A model generated the notes under the pieces. It ran no database searches, was not told where the DNA came from, and saw only the letters and a list, made by a program, of their open reading frames with translations. A stretch of 64,000 bases of DNA. Origin: Rebecca billardiae RCC1528 (taxonomy: Eukaryota; Haptophyta). Below are positions 32,784 to 43,108 of the stretch, one piece after another; within the stretch, counting starts at the first letter, position 1, and each line of letters begins with the position of its first letter. The stretch lies in contig OZ251226.1 of NCBI GenBank assembly GCA_965240325.2, forward strand, positions 2,914,001 through 2,978,000. Reading direction: 5' to 3'. A program made the position numbers and the translations under genes.

Positions 32784-33509
32784 TCATCGACGATGAATGA
32801 TGCGGATCCTAAATGATGCCATCGTCTCAATATCCGCCCGCTCGACGACTGCTCTACGGTACTCTGTACGCGGGCGGACGGCTGTGCCCGCCGACGTGCG
32901 GCGCGTTGCGCGCCTCCTAAGGCAGCCGCGCGACGGACCGAGCGGGCGGTCGGGCGCGCAGCCGCCTCGGGCACCGTCCCGACCTGCGTTTGTCAGGTCG
33001 GCATAGTCTGCTGCCAGCCCGCGCTCAGCGGCGACAAACTCGGCCGGAGCACGGCACATGTTTTGCGCTGCGCTGCTGGCAGTGATCAACGATGGCGGCG
33101 GCGAGAGCCGGACCACCGCACCCAAACGACAGCCGGAGGCGGGCCTAGTCTCACCGCCGAGCGAGCGCACAGGCATGTCCCCCGCGTCGGGCGGCGCGCG
33201 GTCCCAGGTGAGCACATTCTCGCCAACCAGCTCGAGCGCGGCACACGCATGCTCCTCGCATACGTAGCACACATCTGCTTCCACGGCGCTGCCCGCGTTG
33301 GCGCTAGCCACAGCCAGACTCGCGCCGGTGCGGGCGCGGCATGCGAGAAGTCGACGAAACTTGGCAGCGCGTGCGCCCTCGATCGCATTCCAAGTGCGTC
33401 TGACCGCACACGCCGGCACCGCGCACCGAGCGCTCTCCGGGAGCGACCTCCACGGCATACAACACAGGGGGGGCATAGTATGAGTGTCGAGTCTGAAACG
33501 CCTCGGCAT
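32784..33509 (-). CDS. Hypothetical protein, weak
   Basis: An open frame of 241 codons from ATG 33509. The middle (CRARTGASLAVASANAGSAV followed by CYVCEEHACAALELVGENVL) has protein-like composition and a CxxC pair. The C-terminal third is Arg-rich and may be non-coding. No family was recognised, and no supporting splice sites were identified. It is tail-to-tail with the TLS1-like gene. It could be a chance frame in GC-rich DNA. Confidence 0.3.
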   Translation of the reverse strand: MPRRFRLDTHTMPPLCCMPWRSLPESARCAVPACAVRRTWNAIEGARAAKFRRLLACRARTGASLAVASANAGSAVEADVCYVCEEHACAALELVGENVLTWDRAPPDAGDMPVRSLGGETRPASGCRLGAVVRLSPPPSLITASSAAQNMCRAPAEFVAAERGLAADYADLTNAGRDGARGGCAPDRPLGPSRGCLRRRATRRTSAGTAVRPRTEYRRAVVERADIETMASFRIRIIHRR

Positions 33510-33748
33510 GGGTGCTCATCTCGAGGCGCGCGCTCTCGCGCAGGCGCGGCGGGGGCGGAACTACGGGCGCGGGGGAGGGGAGCGCGCATATTCTTGCAGA
33601 CCTTGGGGCTGCCCACACGCAAGGGCCCTTGCCACACGTGTCCCGGACAGCGAACGAGTGCACTCGTCGACCAAATCTCCGCCCGGGAGGTGCCGCGACG
33701 GATCTCACGCGCGTCCGCGCCTGCACGGGCACACCGCGTCATGATTAA

Positions 33749-34672
33749 TTATTGTGCTTTTCGCGCGTGTTCGCGGGAACCCGTGCGGTAGCTCGAGGGT
33801 AAAGCGGTAAACCGCAAATGAAAACTGCGGGGGCCTGGCGGCCTTGTCCCGGTGGGGCTGGTCGAACACAGCGCGTCTAGGACGCGACGGAGAAGCTTGC
33901 CAGGGCCGGCAGACCCGACGACGATGGGACGAGTTGGCCGTTCAGCGCTGACCGTAAGTAACGGTATCATCCGGGCTGCCGCGTCTTCTGAGCGCGTCGC
34001 GCGTGCGATTAAGCCAGGCGCGGCAGCGCGGCACTCTTCTGCAAGGCCCACCGAGGCGCACGGCGAGGCGCGCGTCGATGCAGTCGTCGCTGCGCACGGC
34101 CGCTCGGGCACGACGGCACGGCAACGCAACCGACTAGTAGCACGGCGTAGACTCCTGCAGCCGTCGCTGAGCACGGCCCGTCGGGCACGACGTGGTACGA
34201 GCGGCTCGCGTCGGTGTGCATGTTGTGTCGTGCAGCTCGCGCCGGCGGGCACGCACCTCCGCGATGGCGCCGCGAGCCGCGGGCGGCGCGGGTGACGGCT
34301 CGAAGGCCGCGCCCGTTGATGACGAGCCAGGGAGAGTAATAGTCGGGCAAGTCGGCGAGCGGGTGGCTTATGGTAGGCTTGTGGTACAAGCTTCTCCATG
34401 AGGCCGTTCGTGCACGTCATCTGATGCGGCTGCGGCTGCTTGATCGCCGCCACGTGCCGCTGGATCTCCGCCAGATCGGCGCAGTTCCTCGCGACGCCGA
34501 CGATGGCATCTGGCGCTGGGTTCGGCGGAGGCCCGCGGAGCTGATCCTCGTCGCGCACGTGTGTGCGAGCGCGAGTGCCGGCAGCGTCGTCGAGCCACGC
34601 CGGCGGAGCGCCAATCTGCGTGTCGCGCGCGGCCTTCGCCGCCTGCAGCAGCGCGCTGAGCTCGTTCGTCAT
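33749..34672 (-). CDS. Hypothetical protein, only N-terminal ~95 residues plausible
   Basis: From ATG 34672 the frame begins MTNELSALLQAAKAARDTQI and continues with APDAIVGVARNCADLAEIQR and TCTNGLMEKLVPQAYHK. This helical part looks like a real protein, faintly recalling the N-terminal helices of syntaxins, but no SNARE motif follows. From about 34390 downward the frame turns into Arg/Ala-rich, low-quality sequence. A missed intron or a decayed gene fragment is likely. Confidence 0.3.
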   Translation of the reverse strand: MTNELSALLQAAKAARDTQIGAPPAWLDDAAGTRARTHVRDEDQLRGPPPNPAPDAIVGVARNCADLAEIQRHVAAIKQPQPHQMTCTNGLMEKLVPQAYHKPPARRLARLLLSLARHQRARPSSRHPRRPRLAAPSRRCVPAGASCTTQHAHRREPLVPRRARRAVLSDGCRSLRRATSRLRCRAVVPERPCAATTASTRASPCASVGLAEECRAAAPGLIARATRSEDAAARMIPLLTVSAERPTRPIVVGSAGPGKLLRRVLDALCSTSPTGTRPPGPRSFHLRFTALPSSYRTGSREHARKAQ

Positions 34673-35213
34673 ACTCAATCGTGTGTGCCGAGCGCACGCG
34701 GCGCGGCGGCGAAGCACTCTCAATGTGGAAGGGATGGTCGTAGAAAAGCGTCAACAAATAGGTGAGAATCGCAACGACGTCCCTATGAGGCGCGCTCAAA
34801 AAGGTAACGACATGCGTTCTCGATTCCCAAGGCGTGCCTAATCAAAAAACGGTTGAGGCCCAGTTGTTCGTATTCCTACTCCGGTATTACTTTCCTCAGC
34901 AGTATTGGACACACAATTAAAGGGGGTCGGAGCTGGGTCTCCCAGAGCTTTGAATACAATTAAAATTCCTTAAAGCTGTGTTCACCAGAATAATCACGAA
35001 TAAGTATGGGGGTACTCTGTGTGACTTGGTGTGAGCAAAGGACCAACTGACGCACGTGCAGCTCAATGAGGCAGGCGAGATTACTTACCCTTATTATCAC
35101 CGGCACGCAAGTGGACGGTGGCGGGATTATTCCTTCCCGGGTGCACGCCGGTCCCTGAAAAGATGATCACTCTGTATTTGATGCAAACTTCGGGACGAGG
35201 ATTGCCCACAATC

Positions 35214-38211
35214 ATGGTCACCAGCGTGCCGACCGGCCTGCGGCATGCCGAGGGCGTCGCGCTCATGATGATGCTGCTGGCGTCGGGCGCGGCTGGCGCC
35301 ACTTTCGAGTCCGGCAGCGAGTACACGGGCTGCATCGCCGCTCCGGCGACGTGCACATCCATCCAAGTGCGTGCCGGCTCTTTGTGACTGCGTCGCACGC
35401 GCATAATACGTTCGCCCCCCGCGCCCGCATGGCCGCATCGTGACAAAGCGGCCAGACTTGGCGCGAGGACGCGCTCGCACGGCCGTATGGACCTGCAGCA
35501 GTCACCTCCTGCCGTCGCGCGCAGCCAGCCGTCGCCGTTTCTGCTGTGCGGCTAGCTAGTGCTGCGCGACACGCTGATGATCGCCCACCACCACTCTTGC
35601 GACTCGCGGCGTGCGCGGCGCGTCTGCGCAGGTGAACTTTGAGAGCTACTCGGGCACGATTCCAACCGCCATCGGTACGCTGTTTGCCCTCACAAACCTG
35701 TGCGCGCTTGGCGCGGCGCGCGGGCGGCCAACCAGCCAGCATGTATATGCAGTGGCGAACGAACGAATCGTCACAGACAATTGCCTGCTGCTGGTCGACC
35801 CCGAGCTGCGCCCCGCCACCACGAACGCACGCTATCCGCGCAGGGTCGTGCAAGCTACCCCGCTCAGTGGCACCTTCCCGTCCGAGATTGGCCTGCTGAC
35901 GAGGCTGGAGACTCTGTACGCGCACCCACGCCAACCTGCACGTCTCCGCGACCACCCAATATTCGGCTGATGGCCGCCGCGCCGATCAGCCCGAGCGTCG
36001 CGCTCGCGCCGCGCGCCGGCGCGCGTGTGCCGTGTGCGCACGGTCGTGCAGTCGCCCGGCGGGCAGCTGAGAGGAACGTGGGGCGTGCGCGCACGTGACT
36101 CGCCCGCCCTTGCCCGCGCACTGTGCGCGCACGCCGCTCGCCGCGCAGAGGCCTCGTTGGAAGCGTGCTCTGGACTGGCTCCATCCCGACTGAGTACGGG
36201 CGGCTGACTGCGGTCGAAGAATTGTACGTTGTGTGCGCGGCCCCGAACTGCCCTCCTACACGCGCGCGGCGCTGGCTGGCTGGCTGGATGGCTGTGAGCT
36301 GACTGACACTACGCTGCTGGTGCTGCCGTGCAATCGCGCGCAGGCTTTTTGGCGCTGCCGATCCTTTCGCTCCGGGCGGGTCCTTGACGGGCAGCGTTCC
36401 AACGGAGGTTGGCCTCATGACGGCTCTGAGCTTCATGTACGCGCGGCTAGGGCCAGCGGCGGTGGCATCACATTCACCTCGCCAGTCACGCGCGGGCGCT
36501 CAGCGCTGCGCGGGCGCCGTGCGCGGTGCGCCCCGGGCGACTGGTCGAGCCTGACCGCCCGCTCGCGCACCATCCGGCCGCACGCCGCTCGTCGCGCAGG
36601 CAAGTCGCTCTGTTGCCGCTCCTCACTGGCTCAGTCCCGACTGAGATCGGCGGGCTGACTGAGCTGGCAGAAGGGTACGTTGCGTGCGCGGGCGCGGCCA
36701 CTGGTGGCGGTGCTGTAGGTGCCCTCGCTGGTGCTGGCGCACGGCTACATCAGTGTGTGTGCGAGGATACTGTTCGCCTGCTGGCTGGAGAACTGCTGGC
36801 CAGATGCCGCCCCCCGGCTGCGAGCCGCAGAGCCGGCGAGCGCCCCCCTGCACACCCACCGCGCTGGCTGGCTGGCTGGCAGCCAGCTGACTGCCTGCCT
36901 GACTGAAGCTGCTGCCGCCGTGCGAGCACACGCAGGGGGATCGTTTTTACGCAGTCCATCTCGGGCACCCTTCCAACGGAGATCGGCGAGATCGGCCTCG
37001 GGACTACGTCGGCACTCTTGTACGCGCGGCCACCGAGACCAGCGACGGTGGCGGGGCATTCTCGCCAGCACGCGCGGGCGTACAGCGCTGCGCTCACGCC
37101 CTCCGCCCAGCCAGTCGGCTGGTCGAGTCTGACCGCCCGCTCGCGCGCCGTGTTTTCGCACGCCGCTCGTCGCGCAGTGGGATCGGTGGAATGCCGAACG
37201 TCACTGGCACCATCCCGACTGAGGTCGGCCGGTTGACTGCGCATAGGGAAGTGTACGTTGCGTGCGCGGCCGTGGCCACTGGCGGCCTCCTGCACACCCA
37301 CAGCGTTGCCTGGCTGGCTGGCAGCCAGCTGACTGACTGACAATTTTCTGCCGTGCGATCACGCGCAGGAATCTTCCTTTCCTTCCGTCCATGTCGGGCA
37401 CCCTTCCGACGGAGATTGGCAACATGGCGGGTCTGACCGGAATGTACGCGCGGCCAGGGCCATCGGCGGTGGCACGACATTCATCTCGCCATCCACGCGG
37501 GCGCACAGCACGCTGCGCACCTGCCCAGCCTGACCTCCCGCTCGCGTGCAATGCGTTTTGCGCGCAACTCGCTGCGCAGGGCTCTGATGTCGACCGCTCT
37601 TACGGGCACCCTTCCAACGGAGATCGGCCTCATGACGGCTCTCACCCTACTGTACGCGTGGCCAGGGCCCGGGGGCGGTGGCGCTCGCGCGATGGGCCGG
37701 TCCCCGCGTGCCCCTGGTGATTCGACACCGCGTCGGTGCTTGCTGCGTCCGCCGCTGACGCCGCTGCGTGTACGGCTGCGCCCCCGCCCCATCGCTGCGC
37801 CGCTGCGGATCGGTGCGATCGACACCCGCAGGGATGTTACGGACTCGCTGATGTGGCAATCGGGCGGCACGCACGGCTATTCTGCCGTGGAGCCGTCGAC
37901 GCTCCCAGACGCACCACCGCCGGCGCCGCCGCCCTCGCCGCCGCCCTCGCCGCCGCCCTCGCCGCCGCCCTCGCCGCCGCCCCCGCCACCGCCCTCGCCG
38001 CCGCCCCCGCCGCCGCCCTCGCCGCCGCCCTCGCCGCCGCCCCCACCGCCGCCCTCGCCGCCGCCCTCGCCGCCACCCCCGCCGCCGCCCTCGCCGCCGC
38101 CCTCGCCGCCGCCCTCGCCGCCGCCCTCGCCGCCGCCCTCGCCGCCGCCCTCGCCGCCGCCCTCGCCGCCGCCCTCGCCGCCGCCCCCGCCGCCGCCCTC
38201 GCCGCCGCCAT

Positions 38212-38244
<33 letters not shown>

Positions 38245-38855
38245 CACCTCCCCCGAGTCCGCCACCGCCTTCACCGCCGCCCATGCCGCCTCCGCTGGAA
38301 ATGTGCAGAGCCTTGTGCTTCTACGCGGTGCGCGCTGCGCCTCTGGCGGGGCGGGCGCGAGCGCCTAGGCGCCGTCCATCGCGCCGTCCGCGCGCGATGG
38401 CGCTCGCTGCGGCGCGCCGCGCGCCGTCGCGGCTCTGCGCGCACAGACGACCCCTGCTGGCGGCCACCGCGCGCTACTGACCCCGTTCGCGGCGTGCGCA
38501 GATCGTCGCATCCGTCGCCACCGCCCTGGTCAAGACCCGCATGCACGGCCGTGCCCTCGCGTCGCTATGGGACAGCGATCTCCAAGACGGCCCCGAGCTC
38601 TCGGCCGGCACGCCCTCGTCGTCCTGGGTTGGTGGCCACGCCCCATCGTCGGCTGAGAAGTCCATGCCTGCACTCGCGGAGGCGATGGCCATGGCAGCGG
38701 CCGTGATCGCGCTCGTGGTGGTGCTGTCGGCAGCGGCTGCGGCGCTGGTCGTGACGCGCGCCTCTCGTCGTCGGCGCGCGGCGAGCAGCAGCGGAGCCGC
38801 AGCTGCGTCGTCACCGTCATCGACGATGACTGCGCCGCCAGACGGCCGATGCTGA
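35214..38855 (+). CDS. LRR / SPPP-rich / single-TM cell-surface protein, one LRR per exon
   Basis: Twelve-exon model: 35214-35366, 35632-35699, 35844-35915, 36149-36223, 36344-36436, 36600-36674, 36936-37019, 37178-37252, 37369-37443, 37580-37651, 37832-38327 and 38502-38855, giving 563 residues. Exon 1 is a signal peptide (GVALMMMLLASGAAGA). Exons 2-10 each encode one plant-type LRR with the core 'L-(S/T)-G-(T/S)-x-P-T-E-I-G-x-(L/M)-T-x-L'. Exons 3-10 are 72-93 bp, all bounded by phase-2 introns, so any of them can be lost or duplicated in frame. Exon 11 is (SPPP)n. Exon 12 carries a TM (MAAAVIALVVVLSAAAAALV) and a basic tail. Frame and phase close at every junction. In-frame ATGs at 35163 and 35181 are alternative starts. 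There is no kinase domain, so it is a receptor-like or wall-linking protein. Confidence 0.75.
36149..37651 (+). repeat. Tandemly duplicated exon pairs with their introns
   Basis: Introns after exons 4, 6 and 8 resemble each other (start GTACGTTG, contain repeated CTGGCTGGC). Introns after exons 5, 7 and 9 form a second class (start GTACGCGCGGC, ending near CGCTCGTCGCGCAG). The repeat unit is therefore two LRR exons plus two introns, about 0.4-0.6 kb, present about three times. Confidence 0.8.
37915..38290 (+). repeat. CCGCCGCCCTCG minisatellite coding for SPPP
   Basis: About 30 near-identical 9-12 bp units within exon 11 of the LRR gene encode Ser-Pro-Pro-Pro repeats, typical of hydroxyproline-rich algal wall glycoproteins. 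Confidence 0.9.
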
Positions 38856-39225
38856 GCGCTGCTCGCTGGCTATATTACACACGCACACCTGGCACACATC
38901 GTCTGCCGACTGCGCCTGCGCGAGCATCAGCACCGGCTCGCCAGCCGACCCGCCGTCTTGAGCGCCGGCGCGGCGACCGGCGAATATATATTCATGGCGC
39001 ACGGCCCCCCCGAAAGGTCCCGTGAGCGTGAGCGAAAGCCGGGGGGGGGCAGCGCACGTGCTCCGCAAAATCAAAAAGACGAGGCGCGCAGGATTTTGGG
39101 GATTTTGTAGGTGGATTTAGGTGTGAAGAACGCATTTGATGAGACGATATCGCTGCTCATGATTGCGTTCGTACTGATCCGACGATTCACTTGCTCGTAT
39201 TAATCTCTTTTTGCAGCATATACGA

Positions 39226-39256
<31 letters not shown>

Positions 39257-39387
39257 TCGCATATTACGACCGGCCGCCTGCTCGTCAGACGACAGACTCC
39301 GCAGAGTCGCGTCAGTCACGTCAGAATCGGCGGACGATGTAGATCCTGATCAAGGTTGATGAATAAGGTATTAGGCGCGGGCGCGCC
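38856..39387. other. Gene-free convergent interval
   Basis: Between the convergent 3' ends of the LRR and TRP-like genes. It contains a (TA)n tract at about 39228-39252 and nothing else that I can name. Confidence 0.6.
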
Positions 39388-42300
39388 TCAACTCCTCGTG
39401 CGCGCCACGCTACCCGAGTCAGAGTCAGAGGGGTGGGCGGAGGGCCCCGCGCGGGCCACTGTCTCAGACGCGACCGTCGTAGCGCCAGCTGCCGGCGCCG
39501 ATGCCGCTGACTCGGTAGTGCTCGGGCCACCGGCAGTCCCCCTGCCGCTGCGATCGCGAGCGGTTATTGGTTCCGACAATGTCCTGGACTGCGAGCCCTC
39601 CAGCATCGCGATGATTCGCGCCTGCGCGCGCTCGAGCCGGAGGAGCTGTTCGGCAATCTCGCTGTTGGTGCGCGCGTGAGCGTCATTGACCTCAGTGACG
39701 CGCGTGGTCAGCTTCTCGTCGAGGGCGGCGAACCAGCCGCGGATCCGGTTCAGCATGGAGACGCGCCAGCGGTCCTCGGCCGACACGTCGTCGAGCTCCG
39801 CTTCGACGTGCTCGAGTACCAGCACCACGGATTCGTCCAAGGCCCGCAACCGCGCCTCCAGCGCAGGGTTGGGTGCGCGCAGCGCGCTCACCGACACGCG
39901 CAGCGGCGGCGGCGGCGTGCGCGCCGCGGGATCGACGTTGCCGTTGCCGTGGCCGTCGTCGCCATGCCTGATGGAGTAGTGGTCGGTCAGCATCGTGGGG
40001 CTGAGCGGGCCGCGTGCAGCGGCTTCCTTCACGCTCGCGCCCGGGCTGCCTGGGCTCGGCGCGCTCGGGCTCAGCTCGACGCCATGCTGTCGCGCCACGC
40101 CCCCGTTGGCGGTGGCGGTGCCCCCGTTGGGCTTGAGCTCGGCATCGGCGGGCAGCTGCTGCAGCAACGGGTCCGATCGCCAGGTCTGCCACTCGCCGTC
40201 CATCGTGAGGCTGGTGGAGAACGCGGCGGTGTTGCTCGAGATGAGCCGAGGGCCGTGCTGCGGCTCGGCCCCACGCTCCTCGAGCGGCCTGAAGCGTGCC
40301 GCCGGCTGCGCAAGCGCTGCGCGTACAACTGTGAGCTTGTAATGCGTCAGGCCCAGCTTGTACAGCAGCGCGCCCACGAGGCGCGCGGGCACGCCCAGGA
40401 GGTTGATCGGCGGCGGCGCGAACGGCGCGACGCGTGCGCGCTGCATGATCTGCGCGCGCGAGTGCAGGAATGAGAGCGCGCGCGCCTCGTACACGATGTC
40501 GAACGTCTTGGCCATCTGGGGCGGCGCGGGGCGTCGGTCGGGGCCGCGCGGGGCGAGGCGGATCAGCCGCGCGCTGCGCAAGGGGGCGGGGCGTGCGCGC
40601 GCAGCGCACCTGCGCGATCAGCATGTTGAGCAGCAGCACCACCGTGATCACCGTGTAGGCCAGGCCCATCGCCCACGCGCCGTATCGGAGCGGCGATGCG
40701 CGCAGGCAGGGCAGCGCGCTCGACTCGCCGCCGAGCCACACCTCGATCAGCGCGATGAGCGGCTCGGTGGGCGTGGGCGAGGAGAAGGTGGAGAGGATGG
40801 TGTCGTGGCAGCCGTCCGCCTCGTCCACGGCCGGCGTGCCCTTGAACGCGACGTGGAAGGAGGCGGCGGCGGCCCACGTGAAGCCGATGCCAAAGGTGAT
40901 GAGCACGGCCACGTCCCTCGTCATCAAGAAGACCATCCGCATCAGCGGGCCTGCACAAGCGCCACCAGGGCCGCGGCGCGCCGCTCAGCAATCGGCGCGC
41001 ACGCAGCGGGCGCGGCAGCGCGCGGGCGGCGAGGGCCGGAGCGCGGCGCGCGTGCGGCGCCGCATGCGCACCGAGCTCGGGCACGAGGTACGTGACGCGC
41101 AGCGCGCGGATCCAGAGCAGCCACGTGGCCATGGCGAGCGTCGCCTGCACCGTGCGCACCTGATCCTCGAACGGGTCGAGCTCGGCCTCGCCGGCAGTCG
41201 ACTGCGCCTCCGCCCACCTCATCGCCCCGCCCGTCGGCGCCTCGCCCATCGCCACCGCGGTGTACAGCAGCAGGCCGACCAGGGCCGTGACGAGGCCGCA
41301 GACGTCGAACCAGTTCCACACTTCAATGAGGTAGCGGTGGAGCGCCAGCGCCGGCTCCTTCGTGAAGCCGAGCGCGAGCAGCTGCGTGAACTCGCCCAGC
41401 AGCGCCGCAGGCACCCAGACGAGGGCCAACACCATCGAGCCGGGCGGCATCTGCTTGAGCGCGAGCTGCCACGTCTCCTGGTCGCGCTGGCCGTGCACGT
41501 ACCGCCAGAGCGCGTCGATGCTCCACATGTCGGTCCGGTCCGGCGGCGGCAGGGACATGATCAGCCCGGCGAGCAGCATGTCGAGCACCCACGACGCGCC
41601 GAAGCGCACGAACGGGTCGACCGCCCACATGCGCAGCACGAGCGGCCTGCCGTTCGAGAGCCAGCTCTCCTTGCACGCCATCCTGTCGATGATGGTGCAG
41701 AACCAGGGGGGGGGGTGGACAAAGTAGACCTCGCACTGCGGCACGAAGATGATCAGCAGGTACACGAGCGGCTCGAGCACCGCGTGCACGAGCAGAAACG
41801 CCAGCACCGCGACGACGAGCTTGACCCTCGACGTGGCCGGCATGTGCGGCCAGCGCCGGCCGAGCATCGGCAGCGACCGGTGGATGAACGAGCCAAAGTT
41901 GCCGAAGAAGGCGTTGACGTGTGCCATCTGCAGCTGGCCCGAGGCGAGCAGCACGCGGCAGTTCGACTCCGCCGCCATCTCGCTCACGTCCCACATGTCG
42001 TCCCGCATCAGCAGCCGCAGCGCCTCCGTGTCGGGCGTGAGCTGCAGCAGCGCGCGCACGGCGAGCTGCGTGCTCGACGAGACCTCGTCGAACTTGCGCG
42101 CGTCCACGGGCGTCACGTTGCGGATCGCGCCGGCGCGCGCGTCGCAAAGCTGCGCGATGTAGATGCCGAGCAGGCACGCCGTCGGCCGGTCGACCGCGTA
42201 CGTCGCGCTGAGCAGGAACGCGATGTCGTCCAGCGGCTCCTGGAGCGTGAGGACGGCGCCGGTCAGCACAGCACCGGCGCTCGGCACCTCGCCGCGCGCG

Positions 42301-42989
42301 AGGTGCACGCACGCGCAGTAGAAGGCGAACTCGCCGCGTGGGATCAGGCTCTCGCTCTCGCCCTGGAAGATGGCGAGCGGCGTCGACTCGTGCCTCCGGA
42401 TGCCCACCTCGCCGCGCGGGTCCGCGGGCTCCAGCTCGTCGAGGATCTCGACGGCAAAGTGGCGCCACGAGCGGCTCCAGCGCAGCGTGGGGTGCGGCTC
42501 ATTGCGGTGGATGCCGGCGACTCGGGCCAGGCCGACCAGCTGGAGGGTGCGCTTGCGCACGAGCACGGGCGCCAGCAGCTCCAAGCCCACGGCCGTCAGC
42601 AGCGTATACCCCAGGTTGAGCGCCTCGAGCGCCGGCGCGCCCTCGAGCAGCGGGTGCAGCAGCCGCGCCAGGCCCATGTCCGTGAGCCGGTTGTGGTCAA
42701 GGTTGAGCCAAGCGAGATTGGTGTTGCGCCGTAGCACGACGGTCAGCGCCGGCACGTCCTCGTCCGTGAGCCCAGCGGTCGAAAGATTGGCCATCCGCCC
42801 CTGCACGAGCGAGCTGAGCGTCACGTGCGCCCGCGAGCCAGCCGGGAAGAGCCGGACGTGCGCCTTCCGCCTCTCGTCGATGCGACGCACGAGGCCGAGC
42901 AGCATCGAGCGCTCGCCCGGCTCGAGCTTGCCTGCCGCGTCACCCTCATCGCTCGGAGTCTCCGTGGACCGACGGCGTGGGACAGGCAT
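39388..42989 (-). CDS. TRP-like cation channel with N-terminal leucine-rich repeats
   Basis: Model: join of 42989-41072, 40950-40610 and 40515-39388, 1128 residues. All junctions are phase-compatible. Residues about 75-145 are ribonuclease-inhibitor-type LRRs (LNLDHNRLTDMGLARLL, LEALNLGYTLLTAVGLELLA). Hydrophobic segments occur at about 389-416, 462-480, 518-543, 560-580, 613-630 and 655-675. VWNWFDVCGLVTALVG is the characteristic 'WN-(x)-D' segment of TRPM/TRPC-type channels. A pore-like re-entrant region (about 680-715) precedes the last helix, YTVITVVLLLNMLIAQ, which joins MAKTFDIVYEARAL across intron 2. This equals the TRP 'LLNLLIAMM..T' S6-TRP region. The C-terminus has a Gly/Asn-rich linker and a coiled coil (about 960-1060). 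It is probably a Ca2+-permeable sensory channel; its membrane (plasma or flagellar) is unknown. Confidence 0.7.
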
Positions 42990-43108
42990 CCGGCCGCGCG
43001 TGCAGGGATGGCGGACCGCCTGCTTGTTCGAGCTCTCCAGCCCTGTGCGCCGGTGCGCTCTTTACGCTTACAATAGGGGCAACGGTTGCTCAGCCGCGTG
43101 CGCGCAGC
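42990..43108. promoter_or_regulatory. Putative bidirectional promoter (TRP-like / Trp-Arg-rich protein)
   Basis: 119 bp between divergent start codons. No TATA element was seen. The 3' part holds a GCGCAG immediately before the plus-strand ATG, so that ATG could also lie just inside a second exon. Confidence 0.35.

Noticed and set aside
40755-42734. 659-codon plus-strand open frame
   Set aside because: His/Arg-rich shadow opposite the TRP-like exon 1.
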